Origin: Nigerium massiliense
GTDB lineage: Bacteria; Actinomycetota; Actinomycetes; Propionibacteriales; Propionibacteriaceae
Length of the DNA stretch: 64,000 nt
Reading direction: 5' to 3'
Assembly (NCBI RefSeq): GCF_000826085.1
Contig: NZ_CCYM01000003.1
Location: 1,077,741 to 1,141,740 of the forward strand
Part shown: positions 15,849-25,431 of the stretch, one piece after another
Numbering within the stretch: the first letter of the stretch is position 1
Layout: every line of letters begins with the position of its first letter
Position numbers and translations under genes: made by a program
Notes under the pieces: generated by a model
Database searches by the model: none
Seen by the model: only the letters and a program-made list of their open reading frames with translations
Told to the model about the DNA's origin: nothing

Positions 15849-16610
15849 TCAGATCGGCAGGCGCTTGAAGATCGGCGCCGGGATCGCCTTCAGCACCATC
15901 ATCACGTAGCGGAAAGCGGGCGGGGCCCAGACGACGCGCTTACCCTCCTTCGCCGACGCGACGGCGAGGCTTCCCACATCCTCCCTGTTCACCGTGAGCG
16001 GCGGCTCCTTGACCCCCGCCGACATGCGGGTGCGCACCTGGCCGGGACGGATCACGAGCACGTTCACGCCATCCTTCTCCAGGGCGAGACCGAGGTTGCG
16101 GTAGAAGCCGTCCAGGCCCGCCTTCGTGGCGCCGTAGACGAAGTTGCTGCGGCGCACCAGCTCGCCGGCCACCGAACTCATCGCGATGATCTGCCCGAAG
16201 CCCTGGCGCCGCATGCGTTCGCCCAGCAGGACGCCGACGCTGACGGCCCCGGTGAAGTTCACCTCGCAGGCGAGGACCGCCTTGCCCTGATCCCGCCAGA
16301 GCTCCTCCTGATCGCCCAGCACGCCGAAGGCCACGATCGCCACGTCCACGTCCCCGCCCGCCCACGCCGCGTCGATGACGTCGGGGTGGGTCTCGAAGTC
16401 GGTCGCGTCGAAGTCGAGCGTGGTGACGTCGCGGGCTCCGCGGCCGCGCAGCAGCTCAGCCGACGCCTCCAGCTGGTCGTCCCCGGGTCGCGCCGCGAGC
16501 ACCACGTGCGCGGGCGCGTGCCGCAGGTACTCCGAGACGATGGCCAGCCCGATCTCGGACGTGCCGCCCAGCAGCAGGATCTTGGCGGGGTTGCCGACAG
16601 CGTCGATCAC
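15849..16610 (-). CDS. dprE2: Decaprenylphosphoryl-2-keto-ribose reductase (DprE2-like SDR)
   Basis: A 253-residue short-chain dehydrogenase. The NAD-binding Gly-rich loop LLGGTSEIG is at residues 14-21, the catalytic Ser about 145-146, and Tyr159-x-x-x-Lys163 in YGATK. Together with DprE1 next to it, it would epimerise decaprenylphosphoryl ribose to the arabinose form used by membrane arabinosyltransferases. The GTG start at 16610 is fixed by a GAGGAGAA Shine-Dalgarno; the frame stays open further upstream but overlaps dprE1. Order dprE1-dprE2 with a 29-base gap is the same as in mycobacteria. Assignment rests on family and neighbour together, since SDR sequence alone would be ambiguous. Confidence 0.88.
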   Translation of the reverse strand: MIDAVGNPAKILLLGGTSEIGLAIVSEYLRHAPAHVVLAARPGDDQLEASAELLRGRGARDVTTLDFDATDFETHPDVIDAAWAGGDVDVAIVAFGVLGDQEELWRDQGKAVLACEVNFTGAVSVGVLLGERMRRQGFGQIIAMSSVAGELVRRSNFVYGATKAGLDGFYRNLGLALEKDGVNVLVIRPGQVRTRMSAGVKEPPLTVNREDVGSLAVASAKEGKRVVWAPPAFRYVMMVLKAIPAPIFKRLPI

Positions 16611-16639
16611 GTGGTTCTCCTCAGCAGGTGGAAGGGTCG

Positions 16640-18052
16640 TCAGAGCAGTTCGAGACGGCGGGCCATGTCGGAGGCGAAGACGCCGTCGGGGTCGATCGCG
16701 CGCCGGGTGGCGATCCAGCGGTCGATCTCGGGGTACATGGCGTGGAACGTGGCCGCAGCCGTGCGCGAATCTTTGGCGGTGTAGAGCCGTCCGCCGAACT
16801 CGAGGACGCGGGCGTCCAGACCGTTGAGGAACGTGTCGAGCCCCGGCTTGATCGGGAAGTCGACACACACGTTCCAGCCCGCCATCGGGTAGGACAGCGG
16901 CGCGCGGTTGCCCTCGCCGAACAGCTTGAACACGTTGAGGAACGAGTAGTGCCCCGACGCCTGGATGTCCCCGATGATGCGCTTGAACTCGTCCACCGCC
17001 TCGGGCGGGACGACGAACTGGTACTGCAGGAAACCATCCGTGCCGTAGGCGCGGTTCCACTCCCCGAACATGTCGAGTGGGTGGTAGAAGGCCGTCAGGG
17101 ACTGGATCTTGTCGGTGTAGGTACCGCTTTTGGCGTACCAGAGCCAGCCCAGCGTCCCGAACGTCAGCTTGTTGGCCAGCCCGTTCGGGAACACGTCGGG
17201 CAGCGTGACGAACGTCTTGCCGGAGAAGTTGAGGGGGTCGGCGGCCAGCTTGGGCGCCAGCTCGCGCAGCTCGTCCAGGGTGGCCAGGTTGCCTCGCGAG
17301 ATCGCCGCCCGGCCCAGCTTCGGCGGCGCGGAGATCGCGTCGAACCACGCCGAGCTGTAGTCGTAGTTCCGTTCCGAGCCGTCCGAGTGCGCGGCGATGG
17401 TCTCGTCGAGCGTGGACGTGACGACGCCGTCCGCCTTGAAGTAGGCCGTCTCGGTGCGGGTCATCGACAGCGTGGCGCGCAAGATGATGCCGGTCATTCC
17501 GATGCCGCCGACCGTCGCCCAGAACAGGTCGCCGTCAGGATCGTCCACGGTGCCCTCGGGCGTGAGGGTGAGGACGCGGCCGTCCGCGACCAACAGGTCG
17601 AGGGAGAGCACGTGGTCACCGAAGCTGCCCGCACTGTGGTGGTTCTTGCCGTGGACGTCGTTGGCGATCGCGCCGCCGACGGTGACCTGGCGGGTGCCGG
17701 GCAGCACCGAGACCCACAACCCGTGCGGCAGCGCGGCCTTCATCAGCGCGTCGAGGCTCACGCCCGCGTCCACGGTGACGGTGGCGGCGCCGGCGTCGAT
17801 GTCGTGGATGACGTCGAGCCCGGTCATGTCGACGACCACGCCGCCCGCGTTCTGCGCGACGTCGCCGTAGGAGCGGCCCAACCCGCGGGCCACGATGCCG
17901 CGGCCCGTGCCGTCTGCCCCGTCCTGGGCGGCGCGCCCCACCGCTCGCACGATGTCCTCGGCCCCGCGGGGGCGCAGAAGGCGCGCCGTCGTCGGGGCGG
18001 TGCGACCCCAGCCGGCCAGCCGGGTCGTCGGTGTCTCAGCTGTCGTACTCAT
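16640..18052 (-). CDS. dprE1: Decaprenylphosphoryl-beta-D-ribose oxidase (DprE1-like flavoenzyme)
   Basis: A 470-residue FAD-linked oxidase of the vanillyl-alcohol-oxidase fold. The N-terminal FAD domain has [19 protein letters not shown] and [15 protein letters not shown]. The C-terminal substrate domain keeps NVCVDFPIK and YTAKDSR. Cys396 aligns with mycobacterial DprE1 Cys387, the residue modified by benzothiazinones, and Lys427 with the catalytic Lys418. The C-terminus [12 protein letters not shown] is nearly identical to the mycobacterial one as I remember it. It oxidises the ribose 2'-OH of the lipid-linked sugar; DprE2 finishes the epimerisation. The gene is divergent from the GH16 gene. 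Confidence 0.92.
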   Translation of the reverse strand: MSTTAETPTTRLAGWGRTAPTTARLLRPRGAEDIVRAVGRAAQDGADGTGRGIVARGLGRSYGDVAQNAGGVVVDMTGLDVIHDIDAGAATVTVDAGVSLDALMKAALPHGLWVSVLPGTRQVTVGGAIANDVHGKNHHSAGSFGDHVLSLDLLVADGRVLTLTPEGTVDDPDGDLFWATVGGIGMTGIILRATLSMTRTETAYFKADGVVTSTLDETIAAHSDGSERNYDYSSAWFDAISAPPKLGRAAISRGNLATLDELRELAPKLAADPLNFSGKTFVTLPDVFPNGLANKLTFGTLGWLWYAKSGTYTDKIQSLTAFYHPLDMFGEWNRAYGTDGFLQYQFVVPPEAVDEFKRIIGDIQASGHYSFLNVFKLFGEGNRAPLSYPMAGWNVCVDFPIKPGLDTFLNGLDARVLEFGGRLYTAKDSRTAAATFHAMYPEIDRWIATRRAIDPDGVFASDMARRLELL

Positions 18053-18205
18053 CGGCGCCGACTCTACTCGGGACGGGCGCCCGCCGGCCCCTTCTCCCAG
18101 GCCCGCTCGCCGAGACGGCAGGGCGGCCTCGTCCCTCGGGAACCGACACGGGAGCCCGACACGTCAGGCACCCGTCGCTCAGATGTCACCCACCCGGGGG
18201 ACTTC

Positions 18206-18235
18206 TCAACTACTCTTCAGGAGTCCTTCAGTTGA
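18206..18235. promoter_or_regulatory. Small inverted repeat before the GH16 gene
   Basis: TCAACT (18206-18211) and AGTTGA (18230-18235) flank an inner ACTC/GAGT pair, 21 bp before the start codon in the 200-bp divergent gap between dprE1 and the glucanase gene. It could be an operator; evidence is positional only. Confidence 0.3.
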
Positions 18236-18255
18236 CTCTCATACAAAGGCACTCC

Positions 18256-19047
18256 ATGCGTACTCCCTCCCTCCGCCGTGGCCTGGCCGCGGCCACGCTC
18301 ACCGCCCTCGCCCTCGGCGCGTTCGCCCCCTCGGCAGGCGCCGCGCCCGCGAGCACCCAGGACGCCCGCGCCCCGTTCGCCCAGGAGTTCGACTCCTGGA
18401 CCGACGGCGCCCTCTCACCCGACGGCGCCTGGCGCATCAACGGCGACTGGGTCGGCAGCCGCAACAACATGATGCTGCGCTCCAACGCACAGGTCTCCGG
18501 CGGCTACCTCAGCCTCGTCAGCCGCGGCAACCAGCTGTCGGGCGCCGAGATCCAGACCATCGACCAGAACCTCGGGCTCGGCTACTACGAGACCAGCATG
18601 AAGGCCTCGGACGTCCCCGGAATCCTGTCGACGTTCTTCTTCATGAGCGACGGCTACCGCTTCCCGGAAGTCGACATGGAGATTCGCTCCGTCATGAACG
18701 GCCCGGGCAAGCAGCATTTCGTGAACATGAGCCTCCACCAGACGGACGAGGAGTTCAACGCCCACGCGTGGGCCGAGCCGGTCGACTTCGACCCGGCTGC
18801 CGGTTTCCACCGCTACGGCTATGCGATCAAGCGCAACTCCGTCGACTTCTATATCGACGGCAAACTCGTCAAGACGTTCGACGGCCTGCGCGACAACCTC
18901 GGCGCGGACGGCGGGATCGACGGCGAGCTGATGCTGAACTCGTGGGCCGGCAACGACGACTGGTTCGGGCCGATCCCGACGCGGGACACGCTCACGCAGT
19001 ACGACTACGTGCGGTACTGGCCGGGCGCCACCGGCCCCCAGAACTGA
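18256..19047 (+). CDS. Secreted glycoside hydrolase family 16 protein
   Basis: A 263-residue exported glucan hydrolase. Residues 1-29 are a signal peptide ending AGAA. The GH16 active-site line FPEVDMEI gives Glu138 (nucleophile), Asp140 and Glu142 (acid/base), spaced as in the family. The length fits a bare catalytic domain without a binding module. Family members cut beta-1,3/1,4 glucans, beta-1,3 glucan or galactans; the substrate cannot be told here. ATG 18256 is chosen because the signal peptide starts there; the open frame upstream has no leader character. It converges with glnE, separated by a strong hairpin. Confidence 0.88.
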   Translation: MRTPSLRRGLAAATLTALALGAFAPSAGAAPASTQDARAPFAQEFDSWTDGALSPDGAWRINGDWVGSRNNMMLRSNAQVSGGYLSLVSRGNQLSGAEIQTIDQNLGLGYYETSMKASDVPGILSTFFFMSDGYRFPEVDMEIRSVMNGPGKQHFVNMSLHQTDEEFNAHAWAEPVDFDPAAGFHRYGYAIKRNSVDFYIDGKLVKTFDGLRDNLGADGGIDGELMLNSWAGNDDWFGPIPTRDTLTQYDYVRYWPGATGPQN

Positions 19048-19064
19048 GCGGCTCCTCCGAACAC

Positions 19065-19098
19065 GAGGGCGCCCCGGGAGCCATCCCGGGGCGCCCTC
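19065..19098. terminator. Bidirectional terminator between GH16 and glnE
   Basis: GAGGGCGCCCCGGGA (19065-19079) and TCCCGGGGCGCCCTC (19084-19098) are perfect 15-base complements with a GCCA loop, midway between two convergent genes. Confidence 0.85.
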
Positions 19099-19108
19099 TG
19101 GCGTCCTC

Positions 19109-22069
19109 CTACTGGCCCCAGAACAGCCGGTCCATCACGCGACGGGCCTGGCGCGCCGCCCTGCTGTGGTCCTCCATGAAGACCGACGTCTGTCCCTTGG
19201 CGTAGCCGAGGAGCTCGGTGAGCGGGACCAGTTCGCGAACGTCGCTCGGGATGACATCGGACGCCTTGCCGCGCTGCAACGTCGCCGCGTTCCGGATGCG
19301 CGCCGCTTCCTCCCACGAGCGCCGGAGCGCGTGGGCGTCCGCCTCATTGATCAGGTCGGTCTGGAACAGGACGTCCAGGGCGGCCGTCGTCCGCGTCGTG
19401 CGCAGGGCCTCGACGCGTCCGGCGTGCTCGAGCTGCAGCAGTTGCACCGTCCACTCCACGTCGGAAAGCCCGCCGGGCCCGAGCTTCACGTGCCGCTGCG
19501 GCGCGACGCCGCGCGGCAGCCGCTCGGCCTCCATGCGCGCCTTGAGGCGGCGAATCTCCACGACCTCCTTGCCCGACAGCCCGTCCCGCGGGTGGCGCAC
19601 CGGCTCGATCAGCGTCAGGAACTCCCCTGCCAGTTCGCGGTCGCCCGCCCCGAGCCCGGCGCGCAGCAGCGCCTGACGCTCCCAGGTGGACGACCACCGC
19701 TCGTAGTAGGCCCGGTACGAGGCTAGCGTACGCACCATCGGGCCTTGCTTCCCTTCGGGACGCAGGTCGAGGTCGACCTCGAGCGCCGGGTCGGCACCCG
19801 GCTTGGCCAGCAGCCGGCGCAGGGTGCCGACCACGGCCAGCGCGGCCTTCGTCCGGTCCGCGTCCTCGCCGTCCTCGATGACGACGAGCGCGTCGGCGTC
19901 CGAGCCGTACGACAGCTCGCGCCCGCCCCAGCGCCCCATCGCGACGACGGCCAGCCGGGGGACGCCCTCGACGTCCCGGCCCGCGACGTCGAGGGTGGCG
20001 TCGATGGTGGCGGTCGTCACGTCGGTGAGCGCGGTGCCGAGGTCGTCGAGCTCCAGCACGCCGAGCAGGTCGCCCATCGCCAGGCGCAGCAGCTCGCGAC
20101 GGCGGACCGCCCGGATCGCGCCGGCGGCATCGTCCTCGTCGTCGTGCCGGGACGCCGTGGAACGCATCTCGGCGGTGATGTCCTCCAGCGGGCGCGGCTT
20201 CAGCTGGTCGATGTCGGCCAGCATCTCGACGGTCTGCGGCGCCCGGCGGAGAAGATCGGTGGCGTACCGGCTGGACGCCAGCACCCGGGCGAGGTTCTCG
20301 GCCATCGCGCCCTCGTCGCGCAGCGCACGGAGGTACCAGGACGAGTGGCCCAACGCTTCGCTGAGCTGCCGGAACGCGAGCAGGCCGTGGTCGGGGTTGG
20401 GCCCCTCGGCGAACCAACCCAGCATGGCCGGCAGCAGCTGCCGCTGGATCTCCGCCTGCCGCGTGACGCCTTGGGTGAGGGCGGCCAGGTGGCGCAGCGC
20501 GTCCTTGGAACCCGCGTAGCCCAGCGCGCGCAGCCGGGTCTCGGCGGCGTCGGAGGTGAGCCGGACGGCCTGCGACGGGATGCGCGCCACGGCCTCCAGG
20601 AGCGGCGAGTAGAACAGCCGCTGGTGCAGCCGCAGCACTCGCCGCTTGGAGCGGTGCCACTGGTCCATCAGCGTTGCCGCGTCCTTGAGGCCCATGCTGC
20701 GCGCGATCCGGCGCCGGCTCGCCTCGTCGCGCGGGATGAGGTGGGTGCGGCGCAGCTGGAACAACTGGCTGCGGTGCTCCAGCACCCGCTGGAAACGGTA
20801 CGCCGCGTCGAGGAGTGCGCCGTCCTCGCGTCCCACGTAGCCGTGGTCGATGAGCGCCTGCAGGCCCTCGAACGTGCCGCGCAGGCGCAACCGCTCGTCG
20901 GTGCGGCCGTGGACGAGTTGCAGCAGCTGGACGGTGAACTCGGTGTCGCGCAGACCGCCGGCCCCGAGCTTGATCTCGTCGTCGGCGTCCTTGGCGGGGA
21001 TCAGCGAGATCACCCGCTTGCGCATCGCCTGCACCTCGGCGACGAACATCTCGTTGTCCGCCACCTGCCACACGTGCGGCCAGACAACGTCGACGAACTG
21101 CTGGGCGAGCTCCAGGTCGCCCGCCATCGGACGCGCCTTCAGCATGGCCTGGAACTCCCAGTTCTTCGCCCAGGTGGAGTAGTAGGCCTCGTGAGACGCG
21201 AGCGTGCGGACCAGCGGGCCGGCGTTGCCCTCCGGACGCAGCGCGGCGTCGATCGGCCAGATGGTGCCCGCGGCGCTGTGCGCCGAGCAGATGCGGGAGA
21301 CCGCGCCGACGAGCTTGCTGGCGATCGCGACCGCCCGGTGGGGCGAGATCCGCTCGGCGCCCTCGCCGTCCAGGGCGGGTTCGGCGACGTAGAGGACGTC
21401 GACGTCACTGACGTAGTTGAGTTCCCGCGCGCCCGTCTTGCCGAGGGCGACGATGGCGAGCCGCGTGTCCTCCCAACCGGGCACCTCCGCGCGCGCCAGC
21501 GCCAGCGCCGACTCGACGACGGCGTCCGCCAGCGCCGCCAGCTCGGCGCCCACGACGGAGACCTCCTCCGAGGGGTCCTCGGCGCTCAGGTCGCGCGCGG
21601 CGGTGCGCAGCAGCGCCTGGCGGTAGGCCAGCCGCAGCGCGTCCGGGTCGGACGTGGCGACGGGCGCCGGCGCGTCCGGGTCGGCGCCCACCGCGGCGAG
21701 CAGTTCGGCGCGCAGCTCGTCGCGGCCTCGGGGGCCGATGTCGCCCGCCAGCGCCTCCAGTTGCTCGCCGTGGACGCCGCAGTGCATCGTCAACGCCGCG
21801 GACGCCCCGAGCACGCGCGCCACCCGCGCGCGCCACACGGGGTCGGCGGCGATGCGGCGGAAGCGGCCGTCCGGGGAGGCGGCGATGCGGTCCAAGCCGG
21901 TCAGGGCCAGGTCGGGATCGGCGCTCGCGAGAACGTCCTCGACCAGCCCGGAGCAGATCTGGTCGTCGTCGAGTTCGGTCATCCAGCGCTCGATGACGGT
22001 GACGGCGACCTGGGGCTCGGCGAAGCCGCGGGCGGCAAGACGCCCGGCCGGAGTGGACATGCGCGTCAT
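19109..22069 (-). CDS. glnE: Glutamine synthetase adenylyltransferase/deadenylase
   Basis: This 986-residue bifunctional enzyme adds AMP to and removes it from the GlnA tyrosine according to nitrogen status. It has the two duplicated nucleotidyltransferase domains: LGKTGARELNYVSDVDVLYV in the N-terminal half (deadenylating) and MGRWGGRELSYGSDADALVV in the C-terminal half (adenylating), each with the GG/G-x-D-x-D metal site. Helical regulatory segments follow each. Length is normal for the family. Its target is the glnA product (Tyr405 of 10472-11902); the second synthetase in this window lacks the tyrosine. It appears monocistronic, with a terminator after it. No GlnR-like site was found upstream. 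Confidence 0.96.
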   Translation of the reverse strand: MTRMSTPAGRLAARGFAEPQVAVTVIERWMTELDDDQICSGLVEDVLASADPDLALTGLDRIAASPDGRFRRIAADPVWRARVARVLGASAALTMHCGVHGEQLEALAGDIGPRGRDELRAELLAAVGADPDAPAPVATSDPDALRLAYRQALLRTAARDLSAEDPSEEVSVVGAELAALADAVVESALALARAEVPGWEDTRLAIVALGKTGARELNYVSDVDVLYVAEPALDGEGAERISPHRAVAIASKLVGAVSRICSAHSAAGTIWPIDAALRPEGNAGPLVRTLASHEAYYSTWAKNWEFQAMLKARPMAGDLELAQQFVDVVWPHVWQVADNEMFVAEVQAMRKRVISLIPAKDADDEIKLGAGGLRDTEFTVQLLQLVHGRTDERLRLRGTFEGLQALIDHGYVGREDGALLDAAYRFQRVLEHRSQLFQLRRTHLIPRDEASRRRIARSMGLKDAATLMDQWHRSKRRVLRLHQRLFYSPLLEAVARIPSQAVRLTSDAAETRLRALGYAGSKDALRHLAALTQGVTRQAEIQRQLLPAMLGWFAEGPNPDHGLLAFRQLSEALGHSSWYLRALRDEGAMAENLARVLASSRYATDLLRRAPQTVEMLADIDQLKPRPLEDITAEMRSTASRHDDEDDAAGAIRAVRRRELLRLAMGDLLGVLELDDLGTALTDVTTATIDATLDVAGRDVEGVPRLAVVAMGRWGGRELSYGSDADALVVIEDGEDADRTKAALAVVGTLRRLLAKPGADPALEVDLDLRPEGKQGPMVRTLASYRAYYERWSSTWERQALLRAGLGAGDRELAGEFLTLIEPVRHPRDGLSGKEVVEIRRLKARMEAERLPRGVAPQRHVKLGPGGLSDVEWTVQLLQLEHAGRVEALRTTRTTAALDVLFQTDLINEADAHALRRSWEEAARIRNAATLQRGKASDVIPSDVRELVPLTELLGYAKGQTSVFMEDHSRAARQARRVMDRLFWGQ

Positions 22070-22170
22070 AGGGTCGAGACTAGAGGACGCCCTCGCGGTC
22101 CGCCTGGCCCCGCAACGCTGTTGTGGACCAGGTTACGATGACCTCGGTGCCGACCGAATGGAGCCCCCGC

Positions 22171-23379
22171 ATGGCGAAGGACCGAAGCTCGCGCAGCCAG
22201 CGTTCCCGGATGCGCTGGGTGATCGTCCCCGCGGTCATCCTCGTCGTCCTCGCGGTCGTCGCCGCGTGGTTCGCCTTCGGCCGCCAGTCCGCGAACCAGG
22301 CGCCGGCCGTCGACGTCGTTCATCCCAGCCGCGGCACCCAGACCCAGACCGTGTCGCTGTCGGGCACCGTCGCGCCGCAGCAGCAGGCCAACGTCGCGTT
22401 CAAGGTGCCGGGCACGGTGACGTCCGTGTCGGTGGAGGTCGGCGACCGGGTCACCAAGGGCCAGCGCCTGGCGAGCGTCGGCACGCGAGACTTGCAGAAC
22501 GCCGTCACCGTGGCCCGGGCGAACGCCGCCGCCGCCCGCGCCCAGCTGTCCAGCGCCCGCAGCTCCTCCCAGGCGCGCGACGCCCAGGTCGAGGCCGCCC
22601 GCGCGCAGGTGCGTTCCGCGGAGGCCAATGTGACCGAGGCGCAGAACCGGCTGGCGGACGCCGCCCTGACCGCTCCGGTCGCGGGGACGGTCGCCGAGGT
22701 CGGCTACGAGGTGGGCGACGAGGTTGCGGGCTCGAGCTCGTCGCTCGGCTCGGCGCTGGGGTCGGCCGCCGGGGCCGGCGCCGCGGGGGCCGGTGGCGCG
22801 ATGGGCCAGGGCCTGCCCAACATCGGCTCCGCCTCGGGGTCGGGCGGTTCGGGTGGCGCGGGCAGCCAGATCGTCATCGTCGCCACCAACGCGTGGCAGC
22901 TCGACGCCGGCGTCGGCACCGCCGACCTGCCGAGCCTGAAGCGCGGCCAGAAGGCGTCCATCACCCCCACGGGCACCTCCACCACCGTGGCCGGCACCGT
23001 CGACACCGTCGGCATCGTCGCCGACCAGAACAGCGACGGCACCGCCACTTTCCCCGTGACGATCCGCGTGGACGAGAACTCCGACAAGCTCTACTCGGGG
23101 TCGAAGGCGGACGCGACCGTGACCGTCGGCACGTTCGCGAACGTCCTCACCGTCCCCGACACGGCGTTGACCACCCAGAACGGCAAGTCCACCGTGCGGC
23201 TCGTGCGCGGCACCCTCGTCACCCCGCGCGAGATCCAGGCAGGGCGGCACTTCGGCGGGCGCGTCGAGATCACGGCCGGGCTGACCGAGGCCGACCAGAT
23301 CGAGGTGCCCCGCAACGCCGCCGTCCCCTCACCCACGCGACCGCAGTTCGGGCCGCCCAGTTCGACGCCGAGCCGCTGA
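22171..23379 (+). CDS. Efflux periplasmic-adaptor (MacA/HlyD-like) subunit
   Basis: A 402-residue membrane-fusion protein. One N-terminal membrane anchor (about 15-38) is followed by a biotinyl-lipoyl-like hairpin: GTVAPQQQANVAFKVPGTV opens it and LTAPVAGTVAEVGYEVGDEV closes it after a short coiled coil. The beta-barrel part contains an unusual Gly/Ala/Ser-rich insert of about 45 residues (about 190-235). The start is taken as ATG 22171, with GGAG 7 bases upstream; two earlier starts (22123, 22135) lack a better site. The stop overlaps the ATPase start by one base (TGATG). It links an ABC exporter to extracytoplasmic partners; the substrate is unknown. Confidence 0.88.
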   Translation: MAKDRSSRSQRSRMRWVIVPAVILVVLAVVAAWFAFGRQSANQAPAVDVVHPSRGTQTQTVSLSGTVAPQQQANVAFKVPGTVTSVSVEVGDRVTKGQRLASVGTRDLQNAVTVARANAAAARAQLSSARSSSQARDAQVEAARAQVRSAEANVTEAQNRLADAALTAPVAGTVAEVGYEVGDEVAGSSSSLGSALGSAAGAGAAGAGGAMGQGLPNIGSASGSGGSGGAGSQIVIVATNAWQLDAGVGTADLPSLKRGQKASITPTGTSTTVAGTVDTVGIVADQNSDGTATFPVTIRVDENSDKLYSGSKADATVTVGTFANVLTVPDTALTTQNGKSTVRLVRGTLVTPREIQAGRHFGGRVEITAGLTEADQIEVPRNAAVPSPTRPQFGPPSSTPSR

Positions 23380-24215
23380 TGACCGCCCTCCTCGAGATGA
23401 CGGACGTCCGCAAGACGTACGACACCGGCGCGGTCACGGTCGAGGCGCTGCGCGGCATCGACCTGGAGGTCATGGCCGGCGACTACGTGGCGATCATGGG
23501 CCCGTCCGGGTCGGGCAAGTCGACCCTCATGCACATCATCGGCTGCCTCGACGTCCCGACGTCGGGCAGCTACCGGCTCGGCGGCACCGAGGTCAGCTCG
23601 ATGACCGAGCGCGAGCTCGCCGAGGTGCGCAACAGGCGCATCGGCTTCGTGTTCCAGCAGTTCAACCTGCTCGCCTCGCTGACCGCGCTGCGCAACGTCG
23701 AGCTGCCGCTGGTCTACAGCGGCGTCGGACGCGCCGAGCGCCGCGAGCGGGCGCGCGAGGCCCTCGACCGGGTGGGGCTGGGCGGACGCGTCGATCACCG
23801 GCCCGGCGAACTCTCCGGCGGCCAGCAACAGCGGGTCTCGGTGGCCCGCGCGCTGGTCGGCGACCCGACGCTCATCCTCGCCGACGAGCCGACCGGCAAC
23901 CTCGACTCGGTCTCGACGCGCGAGGTGCTCACGCTCTTCGACGAGCTCCACGACGCCGGGCGCACCATCGTCCTCATCACCCACGAGGCCGACGTCGCCC
24001 AGCGCGCCGCCACCGTGATGCGCATCGACGATGGACTGCTCAGCGAGGGGGCCTTCGGCTCGGCCGATGACGAGGCGCGCCACGCGGTGCGGGGCCCCGG
24101 CGCCCGCCCGTCGGACCCGGACGCCCCCACGGAGGCGCGCCACGCGGTGCGGGGCCCCGGCGCCCGCCCGTCGGACCCGGACGCCCCCACGGAGGTGCTC
24201 CATGGGCTGGCTTGA
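23379..24215 (+). CDS. MacB-type ABC exporter ATPase with duplicated C-terminal tail
   Basis: A 278-residue ATPase of the LolD/MacB group: Walker A GPSGSGKST at 41-49, Q-loop FVFQQFNLL, signature ELSGGQQQRVSVARAL, Walker B ILADEPTGNLD, and switch His in LITHE. The core ends near residue 230. It is followed by two identical 20-residue units (RHAVRGPGARPSDPDAPT core) made by an exact 60-bp DNA duplication, and a short VLHGLA end that overlaps the permease start by 14 bases. The tail is outside the ATPase fold and probably disordered. It pairs with the FtsX-like permease encoded next. Confidence 0.93.
   Translation: MTALLEMTDVRKTYDTGAVTVEALRGIDLEVMAGDYVAIMGPSGSGKSTLMHIIGCLDVPTSGSYRLGGTEVSSMTERELAEVRNRRIGFVFQQFNLLASLTALRNVELPLVYSGVGRAERRERAREALDRVGLGGRVDHRPGELSGGQQQRVSVARALVGDPTLILADEPTGNLDSVSTREVLTLFDELHDAGRTIVLITHEADVAQRAATVMRIDDGLLSEGAFGSADDEARHAVRGPGARPSDPDAPTEARHAVRGPGARPSDPDAPTEVLHGLA
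24072..24191 (+). repeat. Exact 60-bp tandem duplication
   Basis: Positions 24072-24131 and 24132-24191 are identical. The duplication is in frame (20 codons) and its right border falls on the GGAGG Shine-Dalgarno of the permease gene, so a GGAGG copy now also stands at the internal junction. Perfect identity suggests a recent slippage event. Confidence 0.95.
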
Positions 24216-25431
24216 GACCGTCCGCACCGCCTGGGAGGCGCTGACCGCCCGGCGGATGCGCACCCTGCTGACGATGCTGGGCATCCTGATCGGAATCGCC
24301 GCGGTCATGCTGACCATCGGCCTCGGCGAGGGCGCGCGCCGCCAGATCGACACCGAGATCAACAAGCTCGGCTCGAGCCTGCTCATCGTGATGCCGGGCG
24401 GGGGGTCCGGGTCGAACGCGTTCAGCGGGGTGGGGGCCGCCGGATCGACGCTCACCCTCGATGACGCGCGCGTCCTCGGCGACCCGTCCGTCGCCCCGGA
24501 CATCGCGGCCGTCGCGCCCGTCTCGACGGCTCGCGGGACGCTGGCGGCGGGTACCGAGAGCACCGCCACGTCCGTGACCGGCACCACGGTGTCGTGGGCC
24601 GCCGTCCGGGCCCGCACCGTCGCGGACGGCCGCTTCTTCACCCCCGACGAGCTCACGACGGGGGCGTCCGTCGCCGTGCTCGGGCCGTCCACGGCGGCCA
24701 ACCTGTTCAACGACCAGCCCGCTGTGGGGCAGCGCGTCACGATCAACAGCCAGTCGTTCACCGTCGTGGGAGTCCTCGCGTCGGTGGGCAGCAACTCGAT
24801 GACGAACGACGACGACACCGCGGTGATCCCGATCTCCACCTTCGCCCAGCGCATGCCGACCAGCGGTAACGCCCGTTCGGTCAGCGCGATCTACGTCACC
24901 GCGCGCGACCAGGCGTCCATCTCGCCTGCCCACCAGGAGATCACCCGCGCGCTCAGCGCCAACCATCAGACCAGCCACGACGACGCGGACTTCTCGGTGA
25001 TGACGTTCCAGGCCCTGATGGACGCCGCCAACTCGATCACCGGCCTGCTCACCACCCTGCTCGGCGGCATCGCCGCCATCTCGCTGCTGGTCGGCGGCAT
25101 CGGCGTCATGAACATCATGCTGGTGAGCGTGAGCGAGCGGGTGCGCGAGATCGGCCTGCGCAAGGCGCTCGGCGCGACGCCATCGGTGATCCGGCGGCAG
25201 TTCCTCGTCGAGGCGGCGATCGTGGGCCTGCTCGGCGGGCTGCTGGGCGTCATCACCGGCGTCCTGGGCGCGCTCGCACTGACGCCCGCGCTCGGCATCG
25301 ACGTGGTGCTGTCCCCCGTCGCGACGCTCATCGCGCTCGCGGTGTCGCTGACCATCGGCATCGTGGCCGGCGTCTACCCGGCTTCGCGCGCCGCGAAGCT
25401 CGCCCCCATCGACGCCCTGAGGAGCGAGTGA
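24202..25431 (+). CDS. MacB/FtsX-type ABC exporter permease
   Basis: A 409-residue permease of the MacB family without its own ATPase domain. The N-terminal helix is in ARRMRTLLTMLGILIGIAAVMLTIGLGEG, a MacB hallmark; a large extracytoplasmic domain (about 50-280) follows, then three C-terminal helices with GGIGVMNIMLVSVSERVREIGLRKA and VYPASRAAKLAPIDALR. ATG 24202 has GGAGG six bases upstream. It forms an ATP-driven export machine with the preceding ATPase and one or both flanking adaptor proteins. Drugs, peptides or lipids are possible cargo; none is indicated. Confidence 0.92.
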   Translation: MGWLETVRTAWEALTARRMRTLLTMLGILIGIAAVMLTIGLGEGARRQIDTEINKLGSSLLIVMPGGGSGSNAFSGVGAAGSTLTLDDARVLGDPSVAPDIAAVAPVSTARGTLAAGTESTATSVTGTTVSWAAVRARTVADGRFFTPDELTTGASVAVLGPSTAANLFNDQPAVGQRVTINSQSFTVVGVLASVGSNSMTNDDDTAVIPISTFAQRMPTSGNARSVSAIYVTARDQASISPAHQEITRALSANHQTSHDDADFSVMTFQALMDAANSITGLLTTLLGGIAAISLLVGGIGVMNIMLVSVSERVREIGLRKALGATPSVIRRQFLVEAAIVGLLGGLLGVITGVLGALALTPALGIDVVLSPVATLIALAVSLTIGIVAGVYPASRAAKLAPIDALRSE

